Notes: generated from the letters alone by a model not told the origin. A stretch of 28,302 nucleotides of DNA from an uncultured Bacilli bacterium (GCA_934183255.1 CAKPSD010000006.1:1-28302), one strand, 5' to 3'. Counted from the stretch's first letter, positions 7,132-16,666 are shown. Made by a program: numbers and translations.

Positions 7132-7539
7132 ATGAAAAATTTAAATAAACTATTAGAGGCTGCTAATTTAGCAAAAGTAAATTCTTATTCTCCTTATTCT
7201 AATTTTAGAGTTGGTGCTGCTGCAATGATGAAGGATGGTACTATTATTAGTGGTACAAATATAGAAAATGCTAGTTATGGCTTAAGTAATTGTGCAGAGA
7301 GAAGTTGCTTGTTTAGTGCTTATTCACAAGGATATAGAAAAAAAGACATTGTAGGTTTTGCAATTAGTGGAGATACTAATGATTTTATTTCTCCATGTGG
7401 AGCATGTAGGCAAGTTATGTGTGAATTGCTTAGTGATACTTGTTCAATATTTTTGATGAATAAAAAGGGAGAATATAAAGAAGTTAAAGTTAAAAAATTA
7501 TTACCTTTTAATTTTAAAGGAGATGATTTGCATGGATAA
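7132..7539 (+). CDS. cdd: Cytidine deaminase
   Basis: 135 residues, normal length for the homotetrameric zinc enzyme that deaminates cytidine and deoxycytidine to uridine forms in pyrimidine salvage. NCAERS carries the zinc Cys54 and catalytic Glu56; SPCGACRQ supplies Cys89 and Cys92. The NIENASYG loop (44-51) contacts the ribose. SD GAGGT at 7120 region, 7 nt before ATG. It overlaps era by 8 nt, the arrangement known from Bacillus. Confidence 0.95.
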   Translation: MKNLNKLLEAANLAKVNSYSPYSNFRVGAAAMMKDGTIISGTNIENASYGLSNCAERSCLFSAYSQGYRKKDIVGFAISGDTNDFISPCGACRQVMCELLSDTCSIFLMNKKGEYKEVKVKKLLPFNFKGDDLHG

Positions 7540-8428
7540 CTTTAAATCAGGATTTGTTTCTATTATTGGTAGGCCAAATGCTGGTAAGTCAACTTTGCTA
7601 AATAGTTTAGTTAAACATAAGGTTGCTATTGTTAGTCCAAAAGCACAAACTACTAGAAATAAGATACAAGGTATATATAGTGATGATAATTCTCAAATAA
7701 TATTTGTTGATACTCCGGGTATTCATAAACCTAATAATAAGTTAGGACAAGAATTAAATAAAATGGCTTATTCATCTAATAAAGATGTTGAAGCAACTAT
7801 TTTGATTGTAGATTCTAGTAAAGATTTCTTAGATGGAGATAAATATGTTTTAGAAGAAATTAAAGGATTTAAGCATCCAGTTATATTAGTTTTAAATAAA
7901 ATAGATTTAATTAGTAAGAATAAATTAATTGAATTAGTGGATTTCTGGAGTAAACAATTTGATTTTTATGCAATAGTTCCTGTAAGTGCACTTAATAGTG
8001 AGAATCTAGATAATTTATTAAAAGTTGTTAAAGAGATATTACCATTTGGACCAATGTATTATTCTAAGGATAGTATAAGCGCATATCCAGAAAGGTTTAT
8101 TGTTAGTGAACTAATTAGAGAGAAAATTCTTTATTTGACAGAAGAAGAAGTTCCTCATAGTGTAGCAGTAGTAATTGAATCAATGAAAAGGAAGAGAGAT
8201 AATTTATTTCATATTCATGCGACTATTATTGTTGATAAGGAATCTAAAAAGGGCATTATTATTGGAAAAGGTGGTAAAATGCTTAAACAAATTGGTATTG
8301 ACTCAAGAAAAGATATAGAAGAATTACTAGGTATTAGAGTTATGCTTGAGTTATTTGTTAAAGTAGAAAAAGATTGGCGTGATTCAATGTTTCTTTTAAA
8401 AGAGTATGGATATAAGGATACTGATTAG
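7532..8428 (+). CDS. era: GTPase Era (30S ribosome assembly)
   Basis: 298 residues, full length. G1 GRPNAGKST (13-21), G3 DTPG, G4 NKID and a C-terminal KH domain with GKGGKMLKQIG are all intact. Era binds the 3' end of 16S rRNA during 30S maturation. Start is ATG 7532 with AAGGAGAT at 7517-7524; the in-frame ATG at 7523 would lie inside the SD. Functionally linked with ybeY two genes upstream, which acts on the same rRNA end. Confidence 0.96.
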   Translation: MDNFKSGFVSIIGRPNAGKSTLLNSLVKHKVAIVSPKAQTTRNKIQGIYSDDNSQIIFVDTPGIHKPNNKLGQELNKMAYSSNKDVEATILIVDSSKDFLDGDKYVLEEIKGFKHPVILVLNKIDLISKNKLIELVDFWSKQFDFYAIVPVSALNSENLDNLLKVVKEILPFGPMYYSKDSISAYPERFIVSELIREKILYLTEEEVPHSVAVVIESMKRKRDNLFHIHATIIVDKESKKGIIIGKGGKMLKQIGIDSRKDIEELLGIRVMLELFVKVEKDWRDSMFLLKEYGYKDTD

Positions 8429-8430
8429 TT

Positions 8431-9159
8431 ATGAAAGAAAGATATGTAGGTTATGTGATAAATTCTATTGATTATAAAGAAAATGATAGTTTACTTAGTG
8501 TTTTGTGTGAAGATGGTGTAATTTGTCTTAGAGCAAGAGGAGTAAAAAAAATTAACTCTAAAAATGCTAGTAGTGTTATGAATTATGCTTATAGTGAGTT
8601 TGAAGTTAATAAGAGTAATAAGAATGGTTATTTAACTTTAAATGAAGGTAAACTAATTAATTATCCATCATTTATTGGTAGTAATTTAGAATACATAAGT
8701 ATTATTAATTTTATTAGTGAGGGAATAGAATTAGTTAATGATAAAAGTGATAGTTTTGAATGCTTTGTAAATACACTTGATTCTATGAAGAATAGTAGTG
8801 ATGGAGGACTTATACTTATTAGTTTTTTAAATTATTTTTTAAAAAAACATGGAATATCTTTAAATGCTGATGAATGTGTTAATTGCGGTAGTAAAGATAA
8901 AATTATTAAGTTTAGTTTTGAAAATGGTGGGTATTTGTGTAAGAAATGTTGTAATTTAGTTAGTGATGATATTGGATATTTAAAGAATATGAGAATATTA
9001 AGTAAGACTAATTATAATAATATGGATAAAGTTAATATTGATTATATGTATTTGTATAAGTATATTAAAGAAGTTATTAGTTTGATTGAAAATAAGTGTG
9101 GTATTTATTTTAAAAGTAAAACATTTTTACTAAGAGTGTTAAAAAGGGAGGAAATATAA
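8431..9159 (+). CDS. recO: DNA repair protein RecO
   Basis: 242 residues. An N-terminal OB fold (GYVINSIDYKENDSLLSVL) is followed by a helical domain with a zinc-finger pair, CVNCG near 148 and CKKC near 172, as in RecO of Firmicutes. RecO loads RecA on SSB-coated ssDNA together with RecR. It begins 2 nt after the era stop; the next gene starts directly after its TAA, with the glyS SD inside the recO end. Confidence 0.93.
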   Translation: MKERYVGYVINSIDYKENDSLLSVLCEDGVICLRARGVKKINSKNASSVMNYAYSEFEVNKSNKNGYLTLNEGKLINYPSFIGSNLEYISIINFISEGIELVNDKSDSFECFVNTLDSMKNSSDGGLILISFLNYFLKKHGISLNADECVNCGSKDKIIKFSFENGGYLCKKCCNLVSDDIGYLKNMRILSKTNYNNMDKVNIDYMYLYKYIKEVISLIENKCGIYFKSKTFLLRVLKREEI

Positions 9160-10533
9160 ATGAGTGAATATAATTTTGATAAAATAGTTAATCATGTTAG
9201 AACAAGTGGGTTTGTATATCAAGGTAGTGAAATATATAATGGTTTAGCTAATACTTGGGATTTTGGAGTTTTAGGTGTTGAGTTAAAAAATAATATAAAA
9301 AGGTTATGGTGGAAGAAATTTATTCAAGAAAATCCATATAACGTTGGTATTGATAGTGCAATTTTAATGAATCCAAATGTATGGGTTGCAAGTGGACACT
9401 TAGCTACATTTACAGATCCTTTAATGGATTGTAAGCAATGTAAAACTAGACATCGTGCAGATAAATTAGTAGAAGAATTTGATCCTAGTGTTAATGCAGG
9501 CGCAATGAGCGATGAAGAATTAGAAAAATTTATTAAAGATCATAATATTCCTTGTCCTGAATGTGGAGCTCATAATTTTAGTAATATTCGTAAATTTAAT
9601 ATGATGTTTAAAACATTCCAAGGTGTACTTGAAGATAGTAAGAGCACTATTTATTTAAGACCAGAAACTGCTCAAGGTATATTTGTTAACTTTAAAAATG
9701 TTCAAAGAACATCTAGAAAGAAAATACCTTTTGGTATAGGACAAATAGGTAAATCATTTAGAAATGAAATTACTCCTGGAAACTTTATTTTTAGAGTAAG
9801 AGAGTTTGAACAAATGGAATTAGAATTCTTCTGTAAGCCTGGAGAAGATTTAAAATGGTATGAATATTGGAAAAATTATTGTTTTAATTTTGTTAAAAGT
9901 TTAAATATTAGTGAAGAAAATTTAAGACTTAGAGAACATGCTAAAGAAGAATTATGCTTCTATTCAAAAGGTACATGTGATATTGAATATAAGTTTCCAT
10001 TTGGTTGGGGTGAATTATGGGGTATAGCAGATCGTACTGATTATGATTTAACTCAACATGCTAAACATAGTGGCGCTAATTTTGAATATATTGATCCTAG
10101 TGATAATAGTCGTTATATTCCTTATTGTGTAGAACCTAGTTTAGGAGTAGAAAGATTAACTTTGGTTACTATGTGTGAAGCATATACAGAAGAAAAAGTA
10201 AAAGATGATGATACACGTATTGTTATGAAATTACATCCTGCAATTGCTCCATATAAAGCATGCATTATGCCTTTAAGCAAACAACTTAGTGAAAAGGCAC
10301 TTGAAGTATATTCTAACTTAAGTAAAAAATACATGGTTGAATATGATGAGGCTGGTAGTATTGGTAAGAGATATCGTAGGCAAGACGCTATTGGTACTCC
10401 TATGTGTATTACTATTGATTTTGATACAGAAGCAGATGATAGTGTAACTGTTAGAGATAGAGATACAATGGAACAAGTTAGAATTAAAATTAGTGATTTA
10501 GATAAATATATTGAAGAGAGAGTAACATTATAA
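9160..10533 (+). CDS. glyS: Glycyl-tRNA synthetase, single-subunit (alpha2) type
   Basis: 457 residues, typical of the homodimeric class II enzyme. Seen are the N-terminal SGFVYQGSEIYNGLANTWDF block, motif 2 region RNEITPGNFIFRVREFEQME, the YLRPETAQGIF block, motif 3 with GVERL, and an anticodon-binding domain at the end. Bacillus has a separate two-subunit GlyQ-GlyS at this place between recO and dnaG; here it is replaced by the eukaryote/Mollicutes-style single enzyme. SD GGGAGGAA (9146-9152). There is no T-box or other leader before it: it is translated from within the operon. Confidence 0.96.
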   Translation: MSEYNFDKIVNHVRTSGFVYQGSEIYNGLANTWDFGVLGVELKNNIKRLWWKKFIQENPYNVGIDSAILMNPNVWVASGHLATFTDPLMDCKQCKTRHRADKLVEEFDPSVNAGAMSDEELEKFIKDHNIPCPECGAHNFSNIRKFNMMFKTFQGVLEDSKSTIYLRPETAQGIFVNFKNVQRTSRKKIPFGIGQIGKSFRNEITPGNFIFRVREFEQMELEFFCKPGEDLKWYEYWKNYCFNFVKSLNISEENLRLREHAKEELCFYSKGTCDIEYKFPFGWGELWGIADRTDYDLTQHAKHSGANFEYIDPSDNSRYIPYCVEPSLGVERLTLVTMCEAYTEEKVKDDDTRIVMKLHPAIAPYKACIMPLSKQLSEKALEVYSNLSKKYMVEYDEAGSIGKRYRRQDAIGTPMCITIDFDTEADDSVTVRDRDTMEQVRIKISDLDKYIEERVTL

Positions 10534-10564
10534 TTTTATTTTGTGTAGTGGGGGAGGTGAAGTT

Positions 10565-12346
10565 ATGAAATTAGATGAGCAGATTATTGAAGATATTAGA
10601 AGTAAAGCTGATATAGTAGATATTATTTCCAAATATATACCTGTTACTAAAAAAGGTAGAAATTATGTAGCTGTTTGTCCTTTTCATAATGATACTAATC
10701 CTAGTATGCAAATATCTACAGATAAGCAAATATATAAATGCTTTTCTTGTGGAGCAGGAGGAAATGTTTTTACTTTTGTAGAAGAATTTGAAAAGATTTC
10801 TTTTATTGAGGCTGTTAAAATAGTAGCTGATTTTATTAACTATGATTTGAGTGAATATGAAGTTGCTGTACCTCAAAAGAGTACTGATCCACATGTAGAA
10901 AGATTATTAGCTTTAGCAAAAGAAGCAAGTGAATATTATAATTACAATTTAACTAGTGGAGATAATGAGGGATTAAAGTATTTTACTAATAGAGGAATTA
11001 ATGAAGAAATTATTAGTGCTTTTAAACTTGGATATGCTAGTAATGATTCTAGTGAAATAGTGCGTTATTTAACTAAAAAAGGATATACTACTAAAGAGAT
11101 TGTAGAGGCTGGAATTTGTGTTGAAAGTGATGGTAGCTTTATTGATAGGTTTAGAGGTAGAGCAATTTTTACTTTGACTAATATGAAAGGTGAAGTTGTA
11201 GGCTTTAGTGGTAGAAGAATAGAAAATACAGATACTAGCAAATATGTTAATAGTAATGAAAATGCTATTTTTAATAAGAGTGCATGTTTATATAACTTTT
11301 TTGAAGCTAAAAGTGAAATATTAAAATCTAGTAAAGTATATGTAGTAGAAGGTTTTATGGATGTTATTGCTTTATATAAGGCTGGTGTAAAAAATGCAAT
11401 TGCTACTATGGGTGTTGCATTAAGTAAGGAACACATAAAAGCAATAGAGAAAATGAATGCTCAAATGATATTTTCTTTTGATGGTGATAATGCTGGCCAA
11501 ACATCTATGTATAAGATGATTGAAGAATTGAAAAATACTAATTTAAATGTTGTAACTACTGGTGTTAGTGAAGCTGGTAAAGATTTGGATGAAATATTTA
11601 ATAAGGCAGGAACTAAAGGAATTCAAAGTTTCTTAAACAATACTTATTCTATTAATGAGTTTAAATTTTTCTATAATCTTAGAAAAACTAATTTAGATAA
11701 TTATAGTGATAAGTGTAAGTTAATAGATTATGTGGCAAAACTAATTAGTGGTATAGATAGTATTAGTGAAAAAGAATATTTTAAAACATTAGCTTGTAAT
11801 GAAATTAAATGCTCTAAAGATGTAATAGAGCAAAGTATTGACAAGTTGAATGGCAAAATGATAAAATTTACAAGTAATAGACTGCCTAAAAAGACTACTA
11901 GGACTAGTCGTTATGATAAAGCAGAAGTTGAAGCTCTTAAGCAAATGCTATTTGACAAGGATGCTACTGTATATTATATGCAGAAAGTTGGTTTTATGTT
12001 TAACAGTGATTATCGTAAAATGGCAGCCTATATAGTAGAATATTATGAAAAATTTCAAAATATAGAACCATTAAAGATTATTGATTATGTTAAAGATAAA
12101 GAATTTAAGATAGCAGATGGTTTGATTAAGATTTATGAGTTAGATATTCCTTCAAAATTCAATAAATGCGTATTTGATGTTATAGGACAGAAACCACTTA
12201 GTGTCGAGATAGATGAATTACTCGAAAAGAAAAAAAATTGTGCTGATCCAATCGAAAAGGCAAAAATTGTAAAAGAGATAGGAATTAAAAGGGGAGCAAT
12301 TAATGAGTGTAAATCCAAGTATACTGTGGATAAAAAGGGGGATTAG
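10565..12346 (+). CDS. dnaG: DNA primase DnaG
   Basis: 593 residues. The N-terminal zinc ribbon is Cys38, His41, Cys59, Cys62 (CPFHND ... CFSCGAGGNV). The TOPRIM core shows VVEGFMDVIALYKAG with the catalytic Glu and FSFDGDNAGQ with the Asp pair. The C-terminal region is the helicase-interacting domain. It makes RNA primers for replication. Start is ATG 10565 with the strong SD GGGGAGGTGA (10551-10560). The TTG at 10541 in the same frame would include the SD in the protein. Sits before rpoD as in the classic macromolecular-synthesis operon. Confidence 0.95.
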   Translation: MKLDEQIIEDIRSKADIVDIISKYIPVTKKGRNYVAVCPFHNDTNPSMQISTDKQIYKCFSCGAGGNVFTFVEEFEKISFIEAVKIVADFINYDLSEYEVAVPQKSTDPHVERLLALAKEASEYYNYNLTSGDNEGLKYFTNRGINEEIISAFKLGYASNDSSEIVRYLTKKGYTTKEIVEAGICVESDGSFIDRFRGRAIFTLTNMKGEVVGFSGRRIENTDTSKYVNSNENAIFNKSACLYNFFEAKSEILKSSKVYVVEGFMDVIALYKAGVKNAIATMGVALSKEHIKAIEKMNAQMIFSFDGDNAGQTSMYKMIEELKNTNLNVVTTGVSEAGKDLDEIFNKAGTKGIQSFLNNTYSINEFKFFYNLRKTNLDNYSDKCKLIDYVAKLISGIDSISEKEYFKTLACNEIKCSKDVIEQSIDKLNGKMIKFTSNRLPKKTTRTSRYDKAEVEALKQMLFDKDATVYYMQKVGFMFNSDYRKMAAYIVEYYEKFQNIEPLKIIDYVKDKEFKIADGLIKIYELDIPSKFNKCVFDVIGQKPLSVEIDELLEKKKNCADPIEKAKIVKEIGIKRGAINECKSKYTVDKKGD

Positions 12347-12349
12347 TTA

Positions 12350-13585
12350 ATGGCAAAAAATGTGAGTGAAGATGAAGAGCTTGAAGAATTTGAATCTTTA
12401 GATGCCATTAAAAAAAGATTAGAGAAGACAGCAAAGGCAAATGGTAAGTATTTAACAGTTGGAGAAATTGATGATGCTGTTGCTCACTTAGATTTAAGTG
12501 ATAGTGAAATTGAACATTTAATTGAATACTTTAAAAGTAAAAAGATTGAAGTTGTTTCAGAAGATGAAGATAGTGATGAATTAGAAGATATAGATGATAG
12601 CAAAATTGATTTAAAAGACCTTGAAAACTTAGATGATGTTGTTGAGGATGAAGATGATATATTTTTAGATGAAGATTTACTTAGAAGTGAATCTGATGCA
12701 TTAAAATACATTGATAATGATAATATTGTTATTAGTGGAGATGTAAAAGTAAATGATCCTGTAAAAATGTATCTAAAAGAAATTGGTAAAGTTCCTCTTT
12801 TAACTAAAGAAAGAGAAATATATTTAGCTAATAGAATTGCTCAAGGAGATCAAAAAGCAAAAGATGAAATTGTACAAGCTAACCTTAGACTTGTTGTAGC
12901 TATTGCTAAAAAGTATTTGGGTAGAGGAATGTTATTTCTAGATCTTATCCAAGAAGGTAATTTAGGATTAATTAAAGCAAGTGAAAAGTTTGACCCAGCG
13001 AAAGGGTTTAAATTCTCTACATATGCGACATGGTGGATTCGTCAAGCTATTACAAGAGCAATTGCCGATCAAGCTAGAACAATAAGAATACCTGTACATA
13101 TGGTAGAAACTATAAATAAGATGACACGTGTTCAAAGACAACTTGTTCAAAAACTAGGTAGAGATCCAACTGGAGAAGAAATTGCTAAAGAGATGGGGGG
13201 AGGAATAACTGGTGATAGAGTTAGAGAAATTCAAAAATTATCACTAGAACCATTATCGCTTGAAAAACCAATTGGTGAAGAAGATGACTCTCATGTTGGA
13301 GATTTTGTTGAAGATAAGGATACATTGTCACCTAATGAATTTGCTAGTAACGAATTATTAAAAGATGAATTATACAACGTTATGAAAGACTTAACTGATA
13401 GAGAAGAAAGAGTTTTAAGATTAAGATATGGATTAGATGATGGAAGACCTTGTACGCTAGAAGAAGTTGGTAAAGAATTTGGTGTTACAAGAGAAAGAAT
13501 TAGACAAATTGAAGCTAAGGCTCTTAGAAAGCTTAGACATCCTACACGTTCAAAAAGGTTTGGTGATTTCCGTGAAAGCAACTAA
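12350..13585 (+). CDS. rpoD: RNA polymerase primary sigma factor RpoD/SigA
   Basis: 411 residues. Region 1.1 (about 1-65) is followed by an acidic linker (about 66-115), region 1.2 (DPVKMYLKEIGKVPLLT), region 2 with the -10-binding helix (TYATWWIRQAITRAIADQAR), region 3, and region 4 with the -35 helix-turn-helix (CTLEEVGKEFGVTRERIRQI). All essential segments are intact, which fits the TTGACA/TATAAT and extended TGnTATAAT sites found across the window. Starts 3 nt after dnaG with SD AAAGGGGGA. The last 14 nt overlap trmK. Confidence 0.97.
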   Translation: MAKNVSEDEELEEFESLDAIKKRLEKTAKANGKYLTVGEIDDAVAHLDLSDSEIEHLIEYFKSKKIEVVSEDEDSDELEDIDDSKIDLKDLENLDDVVEDEDDIFLDEDLLRSESDALKYIDNDNIVISGDVKVNDPVKMYLKEIGKVPLLTKEREIYLANRIAQGDQKAKDEIVQANLRLVVAIAKKYLGRGMLFLDLIQEGNLGLIKASEKFDPAKGFKFSTYATWWIRQAITRAIADQARTIRIPVHMVETINKMTRVQRQLVQKLGRDPTGEEIAKEMGGGITGDRVREIQKLSLEPLSLEKPIGEEDDSHVGDFVEDKDTLSPNEFASNELLKDELYNVMKDLTDREERVLRLRYGLDDGRPCTLEEVGKEFGVTRERIRQIEAKALRKLRHPTRSKRFGDFRESN

Positions 13586-14252
13586 TAATATAAAATTATC
13601 TAAAAGATTACAAGCAATATATGATTTAGTGCCTCAAAGCAATGTTTTAGCTGATATTGGTAGTGATCATGCTTTACTTCCTATAGCACTAGTGTTAAAT
13701 GGTAAAGTTACTAGAGCATATGCTAGTGAAGTTAATGAAGGACCATATGAAGCTACAGTTAAAAATATAGAAAAATACGAAGTACAGAATTATGTTACTC
13801 CTGTGTTGTCTAATGGTATTAGTGAACTAGAAAAAGATGTTACTACTATTTCAATATGTGGAATGGGTGGAAGTTTAATTGTAGATATTTTAGATAAAGA
13901 TAAGGAAAAATTATCATCAGTTGATACATTAATATTAGAGCCTAATAATAATGAGGAAAATGTTCGTATTTGGCTTATGAATAATGGGTATGAGATAGCT
14001 TTTGAAAAGCTTGTAGATGAAGATGATAGATTTTATGAAATTATTAAGGCTGTAAAAGGAAAGGCTACATATACTAAAGAAGAATTATTTTTTGGACCAG
14101 TACTATTAAAAGAAAAAAGTGATGTGTTTATTAATAGATGGACTAAGCATCGTGATTATGTGCTTGGAATAATGAAAAATATAAATGATAAAGAATGTTC
14201 TAATTATAAGATGCTAGAATATGTAGTAGATTTAATTAATAAAGTAGTTTAA
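13572..14252 (+). CDS. trmK: tRNA (adenine22-N1)-methyltransferase TrmK
   Basis: 226 residues. SAM-binding motif I is VLADIGSDHALLP (25-37), followed by SEVNEGPYEAT and the family block CGMGGSLIVDIL, then EPNNNEENVRIWLMNNGYEI. TrmK methylates N1 of A22 in tRNAs. The GTG start at 13572, within the end of rpoD, has GGTGA at 13562-13566 as SD; longer in-frame extensions into rpoD give sequence unlike the family. It closes the ybeY-to-trmK operon, with its stop in the left arm of the terminator. The partner gene yqfO usually next to it is absent. Confidence 0.92.
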   Translation: MKATNNIKLSKRLQAIYDLVPQSNVLADIGSDHALLPIALVLNGKVTRAYASEVNEGPYEATVKNIEKYEVQNYVTPVLSNGISELEKDVTTISICGMGGSLIVDILDKDKEKLSSVDTLILEPNNNEENVRIWLMNNGYEIAFEKLVDEDDRFYEIIKAVKGKATYTKEELFFGPVLLKEKSDVFINRWTKHRDYVLGIMKNINDKECSNYKMLEYVVDLINKVV

Positions 14253-14275
14253 CTAGGTTAAAACCTAGTTTTTTT
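14251..14275 (+). terminator. Terminator of the ybeY-trmK operon
   Basis: AACTAGGTT (14251-14259) pairs with AACCTAGTT (14262-14270), then TTTTTT. The stop codon of trmK (14250-14252) overlaps the left arm. Confidence 0.93.
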
Positions 14276-14307
14276 AATACCATTTTTAAAGAAATAATTA
14301 ATTAATA

Positions 14308-14316
14308 TGATATTAT
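14308..14316 (+). promoter_or_regulatory. Extended -10 promoter for dut
   Basis: TGATATTAT: TG at 14308-14309 and -10 TATTAT at 14311-14316. No good -35 at 16-18 bp. Predicted start near 14323, next to the dut SD AGAGGTG (14324-14330). Confidence 0.55.
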
Positions 14317-14337
14317 ATAAGTAAGAGGTGTGTTTTA

Positions 14338-14910
14338 ATGAAAAAAGAAAAACTAAAAAAGTTATTAGAAGAAATAGAAATGGAAAAAAGACAAAATAGA
14401 TATTTTGAAAAAGTAAGTTTTGAAGAATTTACTAAAGGTGTTAAAAAGAATTGTACTGTTGAACTTAGTGAATCTAAAATAAAAAAATTATATGAAGCAT
14501 TACCTTATCCTACAAGATCTACTTTAAGAGCGGGTGGGTATGATTTCTACGCACCATATGATTTTACTTTAAAACCAGGTGAAACTATTGTAATACCTAC
14601 AGGTTTTAAGGTTCATATGAATGATGATGAGATATTTAATTTATTTATTAGAAGTGGTACTGGATTTAAATATAATGTTAGATTATCTAATCAAGTTGGA
14701 ATAATAGATGCAGATTATTATAATAATGAAAACAATGAGGGGCATATGTTTGTATCTTTTACTAATCATGGTAAAAAAGATTGGGAAAATAAAGGATTAG
14801 AGTCTAAAATGAATCAAGGTATATTTATGCCATATTATGTTACTAGAGATGATAATTGTTTGAATAATGTTAGAACTGGTGGAATGGGCTCCACTAGTAA
14901 GGAAAAATAA
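14338..14910 (+). CDS. dut: dUTPase (trimeric type) with N-terminal extension
   Basis: 190 residues. Motif 1 AGGYDFYAP (65-73), motif 2 RSG (105-107), motif 3 GIIDADYY (121-128) with the catalytic Asp and Tyr, and the glycine-rich motif 5 GGMGSTSK (181-188). It converts dUTP to dUMP and keeps uracil out of DNA. The first 55-60 residues form a charged helical extension not found in the minimal ~150-residue enzyme. An insertion NNENNEGHM follows motif 3, as in the larger dUTPases of some Firmicutes. Two nt separate it from the next gene, so the two are one operon. Confidence 0.9.
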   Translation: MKKEKLKKLLEEIEMEKRQNRYFEKVSFEEFTKGVKKNCTVELSESKIKKLYEALPYPTRSTLRAGGYDFYAPYDFTLKPGETIVIPTGFKVHMNDDEIFNLFIRSGTGFKYNVRLSNQVGIIDADYYNNENNEGHMFVSFTNHGKKDWENKGLESKMNQGIFMPYYVTRDDNCLNNVRTGGMGSTSKEK

Positions 14911-14912
14911 TT

Positions 14913-16022
14913 ATGAATAAGACACTTAAAAGAGTATTAATATCTTTAGCTATAATATTGCTTGTTCTTGTTATTTTAGTAGGTGGATATTTAGGGTATG
15001 TAATGTTACAATACTATAGATATGATGATATAGTTGATATTGAAGCAGATAGAAATAATGAAAATGTAGTTGTTTCTCGTAGTAGAGAATATACAATTTC
15101 TACTTATAACATAGGATTTGGTGCTTATAATCAAGAATATTCTTTCTTTATGGATGAAGGACATATGAAAGATGGTACTTATGTTAAGGGAAAATACTCT
15201 ACTGCTAGAAGTAAAGATATTGTTTTAGAGAATACTAATGGAGCAATTAACACAATAAAAGATTTAAATGCTGACTTTATGTTCTTCCAAGAGGTGGATA
15301 AAAAAGCAGATAGAAGTTATGATGTTAATCAATACCAAATGATAATGGATGAATTTGAAGATTACTCTAGTGTATATGCATCTAATTTCCATAGTGCATA
15401 CTTATTATATCCTTTTAATGATCCAATAGGAAAAACAGAAGCAGGTATTGTTACCTTAGCTAACTATAAAATTCAAGAAGCAAAAAGGTATAAATTACCA
15501 ATTGATGAATCTTTTCCTACTAAATTTTTTGATTTAGATAGATGCTTTATGATTACTAGATTTAAAGTAGATGGCGATAAAGAATTAGTATTAATTAATG
15601 TTCATTTATCTGCCTATGATGAAGGTGGAGTATATCGTAAAAAACAACTTGAACTATTAAATAGTATTTTAAAAGATGAAAGAGATAAAGGAAACTATGT
15701 TATAGCTGGAGGAGACTTTAATCATGATATAGCAGGTAGTTTAAATACTTTTGAAACTGATCAAGAAGTTCCTAGTTGGGTATATGTGCTTGAAGAAGAA
15801 AACTTAACTGAAGGTTATAAATTTGCTACTAGCAAAAATATTCCAACTTGTAGAAGTACTGATAAACCATATGAAAAAGATGTTAATTATAGTGTTGTTT
15901 TAGATGGGTTTATTGTAAGTAGTAATGTTATAGTAAATGATGTTATTAATATTAAACAAGGGGAAGATATGTTTAAATATAGCGATCATAATCCAGTACA
16001 AATGAAATTTGTTTTGAACTAA
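14913..16022 (+). CDS. Membrane-anchored endonuclease/exonuclease/phosphatase-family protein
   Basis: 369 residues. One N-terminal membrane anchor (about 8-33, IAIILLVLVILVGG-like) places the rest outside the cell. The EEP fold is marked by TYNIGFG (64-70), FQEVD with Glu127, NVHLSAYD, GGDFNHD, LDGFIVS and SDHNPV, so the metal-binding and catalytic Asn, Asp and His are all present. Relatives include DNase I-like nucleases, sphingomyelinases and inositol phosphatases, and the exposed location fits phosphodiester hydrolysis of an external or surface substrate. Co-transcribed with dut; its TAA lies in the left arm of the terminator. Confidence 0.85.
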   Translation: MNKTLKRVLISLAIILLVLVILVGGYLGYVMLQYYRYDDIVDIEADRNNENVVVSRSREYTISTYNIGFGAYNQEYSFFMDEGHMKDGTYVKGKYSTARSKDIVLENTNGAINTIKDLNADFMFFQEVDKKADRSYDVNQYQMIMDEFEDYSSVYASNFHSAYLLYPFNDPIGKTEAGIVTLANYKIQEAKRYKLPIDESFPTKFFDLDRCFMITRFKVDGDKELVLINVHLSAYDEGGVYRKKQLELLNSILKDERDKGNYVIAGGDFNHDIAGSLNTFETDQEVPSWVYVLEEENLTEGYKFATSKNIPTCRSTDKPYEKDVNYSVVLDGFIVSSNVIVNDVINIKQGEDMFKYSDHNPVQMKFVLN

Positions 16023-16042
16023 GGTCTTTATAGACCTTTTTT
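16021..16042 (+). terminator. Terminator of the dut operon
   Basis: AAGGTCT (16021-16027) and AGACCTT (16032-16038) form a 7-bp stem with loop TTAT, followed by TTTT. The stop codon (16020-16022) overlaps the left arm. Confidence 0.9.
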
Positions 16043-16057
16043 ATAAAAAAATATTTC

Positions 16058-16086
16058 TTGTAATTATAACAATATTATTGTAAGAT
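16058..16086 (+). promoter_or_regulatory. Promoter for the hypothetical gene at 16115
   Basis: TTGTAA (16058-16063), 17-bp spacer, TAAGAT (16081-16086). Predicted start near 16093; SD GGAG at 16101-16104. Confidence 0.6.
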
Positions 16087-16114
16087 TAATATGTACGTGT
16101 GGAGTGAATGAATA

Positions 16115-16654
16115 ATGGAAGAAAATAATAAGTATTTGTGTTCTAATTTGGTTTTTTTATGTGTTGATGATGTTGATAACTATAATCCTAACGGTAATAA
16201 TAATTTTATATGTGGTATTTTAAATGAATCACATACTAAAATAAGAGATATCAATACAGGTAATGTCTATGATTGTGATATTGAGACAATTACAAAAAAG
16301 GTTATAAAGCCTAATTATCTTCATATGAATTTAGCATCTCATAATGATTACTATATTGAAAAACCTGTTAATATGTACAAAATAAGAGTAGATGGTAAAA
16401 CATATTCTAGTTTTAGTATTCGTAATAGACAAGAAGATAATAGAAGATATACACTTATACTTGAAAATGGAATATTTTCTAGTAATAAATTAAAAATGAC
16501 AATATTATCTATATGTAACTTTGATATAAATAGTAAATTAAACATTGATAAAATTAATTTTTTGTTAGAAAGAATGCAGTTAGCTACTACAAAAAGTTAT
16601 AATAATTTTAAGGGTATAAAGGTACCAACTAATCCTGGCAAAAAAAGAAAATAA
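16115..16654 (+). CDS. Hypothetical protein, 179 aa
   Basis: I do not recognise this protein. It is hydrophilic, without signal peptide or membrane segment, Asn-rich, and ends in a basic proline/glycine tail (VPTNPGKKRK). The middle (about 87-118, MYKIRVDGKTYSSFSIRNRQ onward) alternates in a beta-strand pattern. An upstream promoter, an SD GGAG with 10-nt spacing and a strand-specific terminator downstream all support expression as a single-gene unit. It lies between the dut operon and the convergent yqfQ. Confidence 0.7.
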   Translation: MEENNKYLCSNLVFLCVDDVDNYNPNGNNNFICGILNESHTKIRDINTGNVYDCDIETITKKVIKPNYLHMNLASHNDYYIEKPVNMYKIRVDGKTYSSFSIRNRQEDNRRYTLILENGIFSSNKLKMTILSICNFDINSKLNIDKINFLLERMQLATTKSYNNFKGIKVPTNPGKKRK

Positions 16655-16666
16655 TATATATCATTT

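Noticed and set aside
13467..13571. Longer trmK starting inside rpoD at 13467
   Set aside because: The extra N-terminal residues do not resemble TrmK and GTG at 13572 has a well-placed SD.
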